Of a stretch of DNA of 64,000 nucleotides, positions 1 to 8,799 are shown piece by piece. The notes under the pieces were generated by a model. The model saw only the letters and a program-made list of their open reading frames with translations. It ran no database searches and had not been told where the DNA came from. Each line of letters begins with the position of its first letter. The first letter of the stretch is position 1. The position numbers and the translations under genes are program-made. Source of the stretch: an uncultured Dehalococcoidia bacterium (GTDB lineage Bacteria > Chloroflexota > Dehalococcoidia > Lucifugimonadales > UBA3495); assembly GCA_958295765.1 (NCBI GenBank), contig CATQHB010000002.1, positions 880,091 through 944,090 on the forward strand, given 5' to 3'.

Positions 1-714
1 CCGGACGATACTATCTACTGCACCGACGACGGCGACCATACCGTCCGCAAGTGTAGGTTGGACGGAACAGTGCTGTTCACTCTGGGCATCAGCGGCCAGC
101 CGGCGCCCTTTATGAGCGGCGACCCCTTTAACCGCTGCACTCACGTTGCCATTGACCCGCGCAACGGCGACTTTTACGTTTCCGACGGCTACGGCAACGC
201 CCGGGTGCATAAGTATTCCCCGGACGGCAAGCTGCTCTTTTCCTGGGGCGCGTCTGGCACCGACCCCGGCTGCTTTAACATCGCCCACAACGTCTGCACC
301 GACAAGGACGGCTGGGTTTACGTGGCCGACCGGGAAAACCACCGGGTACAGGTCTTTGACTCCAACGGCAAGTTTGAAACCCAATGGGTCAACATGGCCC
401 GGCCCTGCGGCCTCTACATCGACCAGGGGCAGGAACGGGCCTACGTCGGCGAGTTGGGCGTACCCATCGGCCCGAACTTTGAGGCGACGGATTTGGGGCC
501 GCGGGTCTCCATCTACGACACTCAGGGCAACGTGCTGGCCCGCCTGGGCCGGGAGACCGAGGGAGAAATCCCCGGCCGGTTCATCGCCCCGCACGGTATC
601 TGCATCGACTCCCGGGGCGACATCTACGTGGGCGAAGTATCCTGGACGCACACCCGCAGCTACTCCAACCCCCCGGACGCGCCGCGCACGTTGCAGAAGT
701 TGGTTAAGAAGTAG
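1..714 (+). CDS. NHL-repeat beta-propeller protein, 5' end outside window
   Basis: The reading frame is open from base 1 (PDDTIYCTDDGDHTVRK...) with no plausible initiator, so the N-terminus lies upstream of the window; the TTG at 58 is internal. Successive blade-like units (YVSDGYGNARVHKYSPDGKLLFSWG, YVADRENHRVQVFDSNGKF, ICIDSRGDIYVGEV) match NHL repeats, as in peptidyl-alpha-hydroxyglycine lyase-like and 6-bladed propeller proteins. The C-terminus (LQKLVKK) closes normally with TAG. Family members bind ligands or act as lyases or hydrolases; no catalytic assignment can be made from the part seen. It is convergent with the CDF transporter gene, 15 bp apart. Confidence 0.85.
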   Translation, partial: PDDTIYCTDDGDHTVRKCRLDGTVLFTLGISGQPAPFMSGDPFNRCTHVAIDPRNGDFYVSDGYGNARVHKYSPDGKLLFSWGASGTDPGCFNIAHNVCTDKDGWVYVADRENHRVQVFDSNGKFETQWVNMARPCGLYIDQGQERAYVGELGVPIGPNFEATDLGPRVSIYDTQGNVLARLGRETEGEIPGRFIAPHGICIDSRGDIYVGEVSWTHTRSYSNPPDAPRTLQKLVKK

Positions 715-729
715 CCCGGGGCGATTGCC

Positions 730-1830
730 CTAGCGGCTCCGGGCTTGCAGGTGTTCCACGTGATGGTCTTCGGTGCAGCCCTCCAGGGACGTTTCCAACT
801 GGATGGTAATGTGGTGCAGACCATGGTCATAAGCGATCTGCCGGACCTGGCTCAACATCTGGGCCAGGTCTCCCCGGTAGTCCGGGTCGGCCAGGACGTG
901 GGCGGTGAGGGACTCATAGCCCGAAGAGATGGTCCAGGCGTGGACGTCGTGAATCAGGGTTACGCCCTCTACGTCCTCGATGTCGCTGCACAGGCGGTAC
1001 ACGTCCAGGCGGGTCGGGGTGTCCTCCAGCAGCACATGGAGAACCTTGACTATCAACCGCCAACTGCTGAATACGATAAGCAGGCCAATGACAATGCTCA
1101 TAATGGGGTCAACCAGCGTTACCCTGGGGTAGGCGTCGGCGAAGAAAAAGACCAGCAGGCCGGCAATCACCACGGCGACGGAACCCAGCAAATCGCCCAA
1201 TACGTGGAGAAAGGCGCCCTCGACGTTAAGGCTGTGCTGGGACGACCGGTGCAGCACCAGGGCCACCACGATGTTGACCACCAGACCGATGGCGCCCACC
1301 GTCAGCATCAGCGGGCCTTCCAACTCAACCGCCCCGGCGCTTAAACGCCGGTAAGCCTCAAAGAAAATATAGGCGGCAATGAGCCACAGGCTCAAGGCGT
1401 TGAACAGCGCCGCCAGCACCTCGGCGCGGTGATAGCCAAAGGTGCGCTCCACCGAGGCGGGACGGGCGGAAAGCCACAAGGCGAACAGGGCCAGGGCGAT
1501 GGCCGCCGCATCGGTAATCATGTGTCCCGCATCGGCCAGCAGGGCCAGGCTGCCGGACAGGATGCCGCCGATCACCTCGGCTACCATAAAGCCGGAAATA
1601 AGCACCAGGGCAATGACTAAACTCCGGCGGTCGGCGTCCCGAAAGTCGTGGTCGTGGTCATGCTCATGGTCGTGGTCGTGGTCGGAATGTCCATTTTCCG
1701 CGTCGTGGTCGTGGTCGTGCACTTGCTCGTGCTCTTGGTGCTCGTGCTCTTGGTGGTCATGGTCATGGGCGGAATGGTCATGTTCCGTCGCGCCTGAACC
1801 GGAGGAGAGGGAATCGGAGGGATTGGGCAT
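730..1830 (-). CDS. Cation diffusion facilitator (CzcD/ZitB-like zinc exporter) with long His/Asp-rich N-terminus
   Basis: A 366-aa CDF exporter expected to move Zn2+ (or Co/Cd) out of the cytoplasm in exchange for protons. Residues ~16-64 are an unusually long run of His, Asp and Glu (HDHDHEHDHDHD type), a metal-binding cytosolic tail. Six TM helices follow (~70-260). The transport site is visible as D100-A-G-H103-x3-D107 in TM2 and H209-x3-D213 in TM5; the C-terminal cytoplasmic domain has the usual DVHAWTISSGY and HHITIQLE strands. GGAG lies 6 nt before the ATG. It is a standalone gene; the Zur-like regulator and ZnuA-like gene lie 42 kb away. Confidence 0.93.
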   Translation of the reverse strand: MPNPSDSLSSGSGATEHDHSAHDHDHQEHEHQEHEQVHDHDHDAENGHSDHDHDHEHDHDHDFRDADRRSLVIALVLISGFMVAEVIGGILSGSLALLADAGHMITDAAAIALALFALWLSARPASVERTFGYHRAEVLAALFNALSLWLIAAYIFFEAYRRLSAGAVELEGPLMLTVGAIGLVVNIVVALVLHRSSQHSLNVEGAFLHVLGDLLGSVAVVIAGLLVFFFADAYPRVTLVDPIMSIVIGLLIVFSSWRLIVKVLHVLLEDTPTRLDVYRLCSDIEDVEGVTLIHDVHAWTISSGYESLTAHVLADPDYRGDLAQMLSQVRQIAYDHGLHHITIQLETSLEGCTEDHHVEHLQARSR

Positions 1831-2057
1831 AATAATCTCCAGCGATTAAGCAAAGTAGGAGTAGCATTAGTAATTCCCGATTTTACCCCGGAAATCACTT
1901 AACCGAAACCCAGGGCGAGGGGCTATTTTCAGCAGATTTCCTTATCGGGTCTTTTACTGATTGGTGAATGATTAGCTGAACTCAGCGATGGTGGGCTGGT
2001 TAAGAAGTGGTGAGCAGGTGACTGTTTGGGTTAGCCAGCTCGCGCCGTCCGAGTTGA

Positions 2058-2669
2058 TTAGACCGGCTGGGAGTTCAGGGCGGTCAGCAGTTGTTCTAAG
2101 GCGTGGCATAACCGGCGAAAAGAGCGGGAATTCTTTTGGGCCGGGTCTAAATCAATGAAGCTGCTAAGGGCCGCCTGGTGGCTGGTCTCTTTGTAAGCCT
2201 GGCCCGGGGGCCTTTGGTCATTAAGCCAACGCTTGGGGTCTGGGAGGCCCTCAGCATCGTCAGACAGAACAGCGGTGTGCGGTATGATGCTCTTTCCCTT
2301 GATACTCTCCAGGCTTGCCAGAAACCAGGACTCGTATGACCGACGCGCGCATACTACCTGTACCGGGCATTTTGTGCCGATTTGCTCACAGCGTTGGGAT
2401 AGCTGTTGGCCTAAAGTTACCGGGCAATCATTGTCCGCGTCTAAAAGAACCAGAATTGCGTCGCAGTCAGGTTTGTTTTGCGCGTGTTGCAGGAATTTTT
2501 CCAGCTTCTTTTCCAGATTTGGCCGGCCTTTGGCATTAACGACGCCCCTTTTCCCCCGAGCAACAACGACATCGGGTCTATTGTGTTTTTCCAGGAGAAT
2601 CTGGCTCAACAATCCTGGGAACGCGGCAACTTCCCCATCGCCTTCAACCACCGGCACAATGGTGGGCAT
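2058..2669 (-). CDS. DUF4276 family protein (TOPRIM-like), partner of the adjacent AAA ATPase
   Basis: A 203-aa protein with an N-terminal VVEGDGE motif (residues ~7-13) and a central LLDADNDCP (~73-81). These acidic motifs resemble the Glu and DxD of TOPRIM folds, and with the downstream YESWFLASLES they are typical of DUF4276. It starts 5 nt after the ATPase stop codon, so the two are almost certainly translated together. Family members sit next to SMC/RecF-like ATPases, a split arrangement reminiscent of OLD nucleases and of the ATPase+TOPRIM pair in PARIS (which uses DUF4435, a different family). A nuclease effector role is inferred, not shown. Confidence 0.8.
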   Translation of the reverse strand: MPTIVPVVEGDGEVAAFPGLLSQILLEKHNRPDVVVARGKRGVVNAKGRPNLEKKLEKFLQHAQNKPDCDAILVLLDADNDCPVTLGQQLSQRCEQIGTKCPVQVVCARRSYESWFLASLESIKGKSIIPHTAVLSDDAEGLPDPKRWLNDQRPPGQAYKETSHQAALSSFIDLDPAQKNSRSFRRLCHALEQLLTALNSQPV

Positions 2670-2674
2670 TTCGT

Positions 2675-4003
2675 CTATTCCCTGACGCCGGCTGGTTGAA
2701 GACCTTCCATGCTGTGCAACTCCCCGGGCAAAAACAGTTTGTCTCGCACGGACTGCATTTGATGTTCCACGACTTTCCCCACCTTGGTCGAGCCGTCTTC
2801 CGCAGTTACCGCCCGAATGCTTTCGATGGGTAGCAGGTTGATTAAGTCGGGGCTGTGGGTGGCTACCAAGACCTGCCCGCGCAGCGCCGCTTCCTGCATT
2901 GTGTCTGACAGGACGGTCATTGCGCCGGGGTGAATTGCCAACTCAGGCTCTTCCAGGCAAATCAGCGACGGCGGGGGATCTTGGAACAAGGCGGTCAGCA
3001 TAGCCAACAAGCGGATAGTTCCGTCGGATTCGTGGGATAGGTCAAACCAGGAACCTCTTTCAGTTCCACCATCCCGGTCGTGTTTGAGCTCTACTACGTA
3101 GTAGCTGCCAGCGGAGCTTACTCTAATGTCCCGGACTCCCGGGACGGCTAAGGTTAGGGTGTCCTTCAAATCCGGGAGAAAGCGGCTTTTCTTCTGGATC
3201 ATATCCCGCAGGTTAGATGCCAAATTTTCTCCGCCCGACGCCAAAGGATGGCTGTCCGCCCCCTTCTGGGGGTCCCGCAAAGAGTTGGGAAAGATGTGGT
3301 ATAGTCCGATTTCACCTAAACTTCCCCTTGCCCGGACCAAGGCGCTGTGCAGATGAAAACCAGGACTATCCACCGCTGGATTCGAGCGGGATAGCATAAA
3401 ACTCAGCATCATAGTAAGTTGTGAGGGTTCTGGAGAAATTAGATTGAGGTTTTGGTCGTCCAATTCCGCTATGATTCGGTGGATTATGCTGACATAGTCA
3501 ATCAGGTGTCCGTGGTCTTCGGTTATTGCGGATTCCACCGGTTTCAATATATTTTTAAGGTTAGGCTTGGTAAGGCGTCGGTTAGTAATTTCGAAAGCAA
3601 ATGGGTCAACGCCTAAGTTGGCAGCGCACAGCCTGGCAAACTCCCGCTTGACCCGGTACTCGCCCCGGCCCTTCCGTACTAATGAAACACTGTACTCAAG
3701 CGTTCCCCCTGGAAATTTATACTGGAATCCAATTTCAGGGCCGAGAACCCTTCCGGTTGGTAACTTGCGACCAATGGAGTCAATCCCTCCGCGCCGGGCG
3801 ATGGCCGTTTCCAGACCATGTTTGGACGCATCAGCCAGGAAGCCGAGTATATCCAGCAAATTGCTTTTACCCGACGCGTTTGGCCCTACGAGGACCGTCA
3901 GTGGATCCAACTCCAACTCGGCATACTCAACGCTTCGGAAATTCCTGGCCCATATCTTGGTTATTGATGACTGGGGTTCCGGCTCTACTACCATCAATAT
4001 CAC
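2675..4003 (-). CDS. AAA family ATPase (RecF/OLD-like, AAA_21), first gene of a two-gene module
   Basis: A 442-aa ABC-class ATPase. Visible motifs are Walker A GPNASGKSN (~38-46), a signature-like LSHESDGTIRLLAML, Walker B LICLEEPELAIHP and the H-loop VATHSPDLINLL near the C-terminus. The N-terminal ITKIWARNFRSVEYAELELDPL strand pattern is the RecF/OLD start. No fused TOPRIM or HNH domain is present; the presumed effector is the DUF4276 gene 5 nt downstream. An ATG three codons in is an alternative start. Such ATPase/DUF4276 pairs are scattered through bacterial accessory genomes, and anti-phage defence is a reasonable but untested role. Confidence 0.85.
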   Translation of the reverse strand: MILMVVEPEPQSSITKIWARNFRSVEYAELELDPLTVLVGPNASGKSNLLDILGFLADASKHGLETAIARRGGIDSIGRKLPTGRVLGPEIGFQYKFPGGTLEYSVSLVRKGRGEYRVKREFARLCAANLGVDPFAFEITNRRLTKPNLKNILKPVESAITEDHGHLIDYVSIIHRIIAELDDQNLNLISPEPSQLTMMLSFMLSRSNPAVDSPGFHLHSALVRARGSLGEIGLYHIFPNSLRDPQKGADSHPLASGGENLASNLRDMIQKKSRFLPDLKDTLTLAVPGVRDIRVSSAGSYYVVELKHDRDGGTERGSWFDLSHESDGTIRLLAMLTALFQDPPPSLICLEEPELAIHPGAMTVLSDTMQEAALRGQVLVATHSPDLINLLPIESIRAVTAEDGSTKVGKVVEHQMQSVRDKLFLPGELHSMEGLQPAGVRE

Positions 4004-4237
4004 CCTGGAAAGCTACATATCGGTTGCCTGTATGGTACTATGACTAAACCCTGAAAGTAAACGAAACCCTTACCCCCATATCCGGCGGTGCATCTTTTGA
4101 TGGGATCAGGACCGAAAGAAAAGGTCAACCAGCGCTACCTTGCAAACGTTCCAATCCAAGGTCGCAACGCCGGGACAGATACAGTCGGTTAGTCCGTGTT
4201 CATTGCCAGGGACAAACTGACATTTCGAGGAAATTAA

Positions 4238-4939
4238 ATGGAAATACGCTTGGGCAGCCTGGTGCGGGACGCGCGGGAGGCGGCGGGAACGGTAATTGTC
4301 ATTGACGTTTTTCGCGCCTTTACTACGGCGGCGATTGCTTTCAGCAACGGGGCCACCGAGATTACCCTGGTGGCCGAGGCGGAGGATGCCCTGGCCCTGC
4401 ACCGCAGCGGCGTCGGCGACGTGCTGATGGGCGAGGTGGACGGCAAGCGGCCTCCTGGGTTTGACTATGGCAACTCGCCCTACGAAATATCCGGGGTGGA
4501 CTTGACCGGAAAATCGTTGGTGCAGTCCACCCGGGCCGGCACGGTGGGCGTGGCCGCCGCCTTTGACTCGGCCCAGGCCCAGACCATTTACCTGGGTTCC
4601 CTGGTGGTGGCCGAGGCTACGGTCCAGGCGGTGCTGCGGGACAACCCGGACTTGGTAACCATTGTGGCTATGGGCGACCAGGGGGTAGTGCGGGCCGATG
4701 AGGATGAACACTGCGGCATCTACCTGCGGAACCTGCTGGAGGGCCGCCGCCCCGACCCGGACGCCCTGCGCCGCCTGATTATGGCCGGCGGCGCCACGCA
4801 GAAGTTCTTTGACGACAGCCAGCCCCAATACCATCCTCAGGACGTGGAACTGGCCCTACAGGTGAACAAGTACCCCTACGCAATGAAAGTCAGCCGCGTT
4901 GATGGGCGGCCGGTGGCGCGCAAGGTGGAACTGGCGTAG
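4238..4939 (+). CDS. comB: 2-phosphosulfolactate phosphatase family protein (ComB)
   Basis: A 233-aa protein of the ComB family, which in methanogens removes phosphate from 2-phosphosulfolactate in coenzyme M synthesis. Diagnostic stretches are VIVIDVFRAFTTAAIAF near the N-terminus, LMGEVDGKRPPGFDYGNSP (~63-82), VQSTRAGTVGV (~93-103) and the C-terminal ALQVNKYPYAMKVSR. GAGG precedes the ATG by 7 nt. Many bacteria without coenzyme M carry homologues, so the physiological substrate is uncertain. Genes resembling the later ComD/ComE subunits occur at 41.1-42.4 kb, but no ComA or ComC is in the window. Confidence 0.88.
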   Translation: MEIRLGSLVRDAREAAGTVIVIDVFRAFTTAAIAFSNGATEITLVAEAEDALALHRSGVGDVLMGEVDGKRPPGFDYGNSPYEISGVDLTGKSLVQSTRAGTVGVAAAFDSAQAQTIYLGSLVVAEATVQAVLRDNPDLVTIVAMGDQGVVRADEDEHCGIYLRNLLEGRRPDPDALRRLIMAGGATQKFFDDSQPQYHPQDVELALQVNKYPYAMKVSRVDGRPVARKVELA

Positions 4940-5126
4940 GGCGATTGCAGCTTAAACCGTGGCTGCTGCCGGGGTTTTTTCACAAGGAGACGCAGAGACG
5001 CAGCGGCGTACCGAGAATCTCTGCGTAACTCCGCGCTCTCTGCGTCTCTGTGGTGAAAAGATCCCCCGCATTAGATACGGCTTGAGGCGTGATTGCCCGG
5101 CCCGGCTGCCTGACGCCGACCAACAC
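4940..5126. repeat. Intergenic repeat: R1-type end plus imperfect palindrome with CTCTGCGTCTCTG (R6)
   Basis: The left part (GGCGATTGCAGCTTAAACC) is an R1-like end that recurs at 21.04-21.08 kb. The rest is an imperfect inverted repeat running from TTTTTTCACAAGGAGACGCAG to the CTCTGCGTCTCTGTGGTG arm near 5050, related to the repeats at 12.28 and 24.6 kb. It separates two convergent genes. Confidence 0.6.
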
Positions 5127-6539
5127 TTAATCCGCATAGAGGCTGGCAACATCGCGGACACGGCGGGTTACTTTCAGGCCGATTAACGCCCCGGTAATAC
5201 TGATCGGTTCCCGCCAACGGCGCCGCCAGATGGACAGGCTGCGCCACTTGAAAAAGCGCCAAAGGGGCAGTTCCTGGTTATCGTAGAGGTCGAGCAGTTG
5301 AAGGAACAGTCCTACTTTCCACAAAGGCGTCCCTGACAACCGGATGCGCAGCCGTTTCGAGGGAGTCCAGACCGAGAACATCCGCTTTCGGACGCAGTCG
5401 TTGATGACCAGGGCCGGCACCGTGATGACTATTTGCCCGGCGGCGGCGTCAGATTGTTCCGACACCCGTCGGGCCACCGGGTCGATCAGCCAATAGCGTT
5501 CACCGGCAGCCTCGGTTACGGCAAACACTATGGTGGGAAGCAGCCGGCGCATCGGCCAGCCGATGGCGGATAGAAAGTCATTGGCCCACTGCTCAAACCG
5601 GGGGAAATGCCCCTTCGCGGCGGCTTCCCGGCGGTATTGAGTTGCCAGCCGACCGGAATAGCGTTGGGTCAGACTTTCCACATAATCGGCTTGTCGGGAG
5701 TAGTCAAACTCGCGCAGCTGAAAGCCCGCTTCAGGGCACCAGGAACTGCCCGGAGCCATCACCACGCAATTGGGTCCGGCATCCGGTTCTGCTTCCAAAG
5801 TCGGGGGGGACATATAAGCGGCAACCAGGTTGGGCAGCACCGCAGTGTCGTTAAATTGGCGGGTTTCCTGATGTACGAAACAATGATTGCTGGCAAAGGG
5901 AATGGCGTAGCGGGCGCCTACGGCCCGCGCAAAGGCCGCAAAATCCCGGACATAAGCCTCCTTGCTGCGAAAGTCGTCCATATCGTATCCTTCCACGCAG
6001 GGCCAGGGGTTGGCGCTGGAATGGCTGCGCAGGACGAAATCGATGCGGGGGAAACGGCGAGTAATTTGCCGCAGGCTGGCCCCGAATATCTTGCAGTCGT
6101 TGGCATTGAGGAGCGTCGTGCCGCTATCTTGCAGCACCACCGCCGAATCGGTAGTGAAAGGCCCGAACTGAAAGCTGTGGACGTGAAAATCCGGCGCCAA
6201 CTGCACCCGCTGGCCGTGAGGAATCTCCCGAATATCGGTAAAGCCCAGGTCGGCCAAGTCCTGCACCATCCGAGGCGAGGGTATTTGCGGGACCAGGACC
6301 GGGGTTTGGGGGTCGAACCGCCGCAGGCTGGGGCCGTGAAAGTGATCCCAATGCAGGTGGGTCAGATAGATATAATCGGGGTTCAAGTCCCGAATCAGCC
6401 GGCGGTCAGGTTCGGGGAAATTGAACCAACTCCGCCAGTAGCAGGAACCCACCAGCCAGGGGTCGATAACTATGGAAACGTCCTCTCTCCCACCCGATTC
6501 TGCCAGCATCCCGGCGTGGGACAGGATGGTAAACTTCAT
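5127..6539 (-). CDS. MBL-fold metallohydrolase, UlaG/CMAH-like
   Basis: A 470-aa protein whose N-terminal ~230 residues form a metallo-beta-lactamase domain: THLHWDHFHG gives the HxHxDH metal motif, preceded by VIDPWLVGSCYWRSWFNFP, with later metal-ligand candidates in LRSHSSANP and FASNHC. The pattern resembles UlaG-type lactonases and the MBL part of CMP-Neu5Ac hydroxylase-like proteins, without a Rieske domain. The C-terminal ~200 residues (SCP2-like in appearance, ending LWRFFKWRSLSIWRRRW) are rich in Trp and Arg and unassigned. Substrate is unknown. Confidence 0.75.
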   Translation of the reverse strand: MKFTILSHAGMLAESGGREDVSIVIDPWLVGSCYWRSWFNFPEPDRRLIRDLNPDYIYLTHLHWDHFHGPSLRRFDPQTPVLVPQIPSPRMVQDLADLGFTDIREIPHGQRVQLAPDFHVHSFQFGPFTTDSAVVLQDSGTTLLNANDCKIFGASLRQITRRFPRIDFVLRSHSSANPWPCVEGYDMDDFRSKEAYVRDFAAFARAVGARYAIPFASNHCFVHQETRQFNDTAVLPNLVAAYMSPPTLEAEPDAGPNCVVMAPGSSWCPEAGFQLREFDYSRQADYVESLTQRYSGRLATQYRREAAAKGHFPRFEQWANDFLSAIGWPMRRLLPTIVFAVTEAAGERYWLIDPVARRVSEQSDAAAGQIVITVPALVINDCVRKRMFSVWTPSKRLRIRLSGTPLWKVGLFLQLLDLYDNQELPLWRFFKWRSLSIWRRRWREPISITGALIGLKVTRRVRDVASLYAD

Positions 6540-6860
6540 TCGATACCTCAGAGACCGGGCGATACCTCAGAGACCGGGGAAATAAGCCGGGTTTTGTATA
6601 TCGAGGATAAACCGATTACAAAGGGGATGCAAGGTTGGCAAGGTACGGGCGCCGGACAATCGTATCATAACTATCAGCAACTTGGATAACCGTCGTTCCG
6701 GCGGAAGCCGGCACCCGGGAAATGCTGCGGCCGGAGAGTCGGTAAGAGTCGGTATAGGTAAAGACGCTCTGGCTTCCGGCCGGCGCCGGCCCGCCGGTTT
6801 GTAATGCGATTGTCCTGGGTCCGGTTGCTTGATTACCGGCGTTGCGCCGACTCGCCCCAA
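6540..6860. other. Intergenic stretch with a 19-bp tandem duplication and a degenerate R1 arm
   Basis: CGATACCTCAGAGACCGGG occurs twice head-to-tail (6541-6559, 6560-6578) immediately upstream of the MBL gene start. A single decayed R1 arm (CCGTCGTTCCGGCGGAAGCC) begins at 6690, and a possible R1 outer end (TGCGATTGTCC) is at ~6803. No gene is supported here. Confidence 0.6.
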
Positions 6861-8024
6861 TCACTCCCCGAACCGGGACAAATCCAGGGCCGCCAGACCG
6901 GGAACCGCGGAGCGTCCCTCCAGTATCAGGTCAGCCAGACCCTGGCACTGTCCGGTACTCCACAGAATACCCTTGCGCCCGCCGCCGGAGTTCAAGTACA
7001 GGTTATCCCAGCCGGGAACCTTGCCGACGACGGGCATACCGTCGGGGGTGAGGGGGCGGAGGCAGGCGGTCTGCTGCACCAGTTCCGCCTCGGCCAGGGA
7101 AGGCGCCATTTTCAGCAGGTCGGCCATCACCTTGTCCCGTCCCGCCTGGGTAATTTCGGCGTCAAACCCGGCCTCCTCCTCGGTGGTGCCGGCCCAGGTG
7201 AGGCCGTCGGGCTTGGCTGCCGCGTAGCTGCCGGCGTAGTTCAGAGAGGCCGCCATCGGATTGTCGGGCAGTTGCAGCCGGAGTATCTGACCCTTCAGGG
7301 GCCGCACCGGGAGGTTCCACCGGCACCAGTCGGACATCTTTCCCGTCCAGGGGCCGCCGGCCAGCACTACCGCGCCGGCCTCTATTTCTCCCGACTCCAG
7401 CGTAACGCCCCGGCAGCGTTCCCCCTGGCGGAGCAATCCGGTAACCATCCGTTGCCGGATGGTGGCGCCCTGCTTTTCGGCGGCCTGGGCGACGGCCAGG
7501 TTGTAGCGGTAGGCTTCCACCGCGCCGCTGCCCTGGCAATAGGCCGCCCCCAAGCAGGCCGGGTTGGTACGCGGCTCTACCCGCACCGCCTCCGCCGGTT
7601 CCAGCCACTCTACCTTGAATCCGGCCACTTGCCGCTGCCACTCCAGGTCAGACCGGTAGCGGGCCACCTCCTCCGGGGTAAAGGCCAGGTTCAAGCGGTC
7701 TCTAAACTGGAATTGAGTGTCGATGCCGGTAGCCTCCTGTAGTTCCGCCGCCAGGGTAACGTGGCGGTTAAAGCACCAGACGCTGAAATCCAGCAAGGGG
7801 TCAGGGATACCGCTACCCTCTAGTGGCCCCAGGCCGCCAAAAGCAAAACCGGAGGCGTGGCTGCCTACCGCCTCAGCCTCCAGCACGGTTACCGATGCGC
7901 CCCGGCCGGCCAGCAGGTAGGCAGTGAGACAACCGGCAATGCCGCCGCCCACCACGATAACGTCCGGCCTGGAGTTGGAACCGCTGCTGGGGTCATTCCC
8001 GGAACTGGTAGGTAAATCGGCCAC
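6861..8024 (-). CDS. FAD-dependent oxidoreductase, DAO/glycine-oxidase family
   Basis: A 387-aa amine-oxidising flavoprotein. The N-terminal VIVVGGGIAGCLTAYLLAGRG (~24-44) followed by VTVLEAE is the Rossmann FAD-binding motif of the DAO superfamily. The C-terminal LTPDGMPVVGKVPGWDNLYLNSGGGRKGILWSTG is the second FAD-contacting segment. Members oxidise glycine, sarcosine or D-amino acids with O2, releasing H2O2; the substrate cannot be read from sequence. It is a standalone gene. Confidence 0.88.
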   Translation of the reverse strand: MADLPTSSGNDPSSGSNSRPDVIVVGGGIAGCLTAYLLAGRGASVTVLEAEAVGSHASGFAFGGLGPLEGSGIPDPLLDFSVWCFNRHVTLAAELQEATGIDTQFQFRDRLNLAFTPEEVARYRSDLEWQRQVAGFKVEWLEPAEAVRVEPRTNPACLGAAYCQGSGAVEAYRYNLAVAQAAEKQGATIRQRMVTGLLRQGERCRGVTLESGEIEAGAVVLAGGPWTGKMSDWCRWNLPVRPLKGQILRLQLPDNPMAASLNYAGSYAAAKPDGLTWAGTTEEEAGFDAEITQAGRDKVMADLLKMAPSLAEAELVQQTACLRPLTPDGMPVVGKVPGWDNLYLNSGGGRKGILWSTGQCQGLADLILEGRSAVPGLAALDLSRFGE

Positions 8025-8072
8025 AGTTTACTCCTGCTAAGGGCCGGTTTGGGTGGCCCGTTGAAAGGTCTA

Positions 8073-8186
8073 TGTCATTCCGAGCGTAGCGAGGAGTCTA
8101 AACTCTTTCTTAATCCGGGTTGCCGTCGGAATCGGAACGTGACGACGGCCCGGAGTTTTAGATTCCTCCCTGCGGTCGGAATGACA
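8073..8186. repeat. R4 repeat copy (TGTCATTCCGAGCG... family)
   Basis: A 114-bp imperfect inverted repeat. The left arm TGTCATTCCGAGCGTAGCG and following TCTAAACTC are matched by the right arm TTTTAGATTCCTCCC...CGGTCGGAATGACA. Near-identical copies lie at 30856-30969 and 33531-33644. It is followed here, as at 30.98 kb, by AACTAACTGCGTAACTC. Confidence 0.85.
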
Positions 8187-8287
8187 AACTAACTGCGTAA
8201 CTCCGGTATATAATACATTATGCGAGGGCCAGAGGCGTAGGATTCTCCGGCGCGGGTAGAGAATACCATTTTCCTGGTGGTGGCTAA

Positions 8288-8383
8288 GTGGTAAGGTACG
8301 GCTGTTTGATTATTGGAATACTGCTGGGGCTGCTGTTCCTGGTTACCTTTTTTTATATCCGGTTCAGCGGCGGCGGGTTGTGA
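8288..8383 (+). CDS. Possible 31-aa single-pass membrane peptide
   Basis: A GTG-initiated frame (preceded directly by an in-frame TAA) encodes MVRYGCLIIGILLGLLFLVTF followed by FYIRFSGGGL. One hydrophobic helix of about 18 residues is followed by an Arg, the layout of small membrane peptides. No strong Shine-Dalgarno sequence is visible. It lies in the space between a repeat and the yraN terminus; it may be chance. Confidence 0.3.
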   Translation: MVRYGCLIIGILLGLLFLVTFFYIRFSGGGL

Positions 8384-8408
8384 GTCAAACCCGGTTCAGC
8401 CGGGTCAA

Positions 8409-8792
8409 TTAAAACTGCACGGCGTGTTTCAGGTGTTCAATCCGGGGGGCTGAGGCGCCGGCGCCAGCGGCGTCAAAGCGGATGCTTACCAGGTCGATGC
8501 GCCACTGGAGTTCCGAGCGGCCCGGCTCCGGGGTGTGGTTTTGCAGATAGTCCTGGGCGGTTGCCTGGAGGCGTTCAATCTTTTCCGCCGTGATGGATTC
8601 CTGGGGTGAGCCGTAGGCGGAACTGCGGCGGGTGCGTACCTCAACGAACACCAACTCCTCCCCTTCCTGGGCCACCAGGTCTATTTCACCCCAGGGGCAG
8701 CGGTAGTTGGACGCCAGGATTCGGTAACCGGCTTGCAGCAGGTACTGGCGGGCCAGACTTTCCCCTTGGCGTCCCAGCCGGACCCGGGACAT
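8409..8792 (-). CDS. yraN: YraN/UPF0102 family endonuclease-like protein
   Basis: The ATG at 8792 gives 127 aa starting MSRVRLGRQGESLARQYLLQAGY. A GTG at 8798, abutting the rnhB stop, is the alternative; a longer frame reaching 9047 would run through rnhB and is rejected. Conserved features are GExLAxxYL, ILASNYRCPWGEIDLVAQEGEELVFVEVRTR (restriction-endonuclease-like core with D, E-V-K/R) and SITAEKIERLQATAQDYL. The family is Holliday-junction-resolvase-like with no settled role. It follows rnhB directly, a common bacterial pairing. Confidence 0.9.
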   Translation of the reverse strand: MSRVRLGRQGESLARQYLLQAGYRILASNYRCPWGEIDLVAQEGEELVFVEVRTRRSSAYGSPQESITAEKIERLQATAQDYLQNHTPEPGRSELQWRIDLVSIRFDAAGAGASAPRIEHLKHAVQF

Positions 8793-8799
8793 CGACACG

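Noticed and set aside
2058-4003. PARIS (AriA/AriB) system
   Set aside because: The ATPase is similar in layout, but the second protein has DUF4276 motifs, not those of DUF4435.
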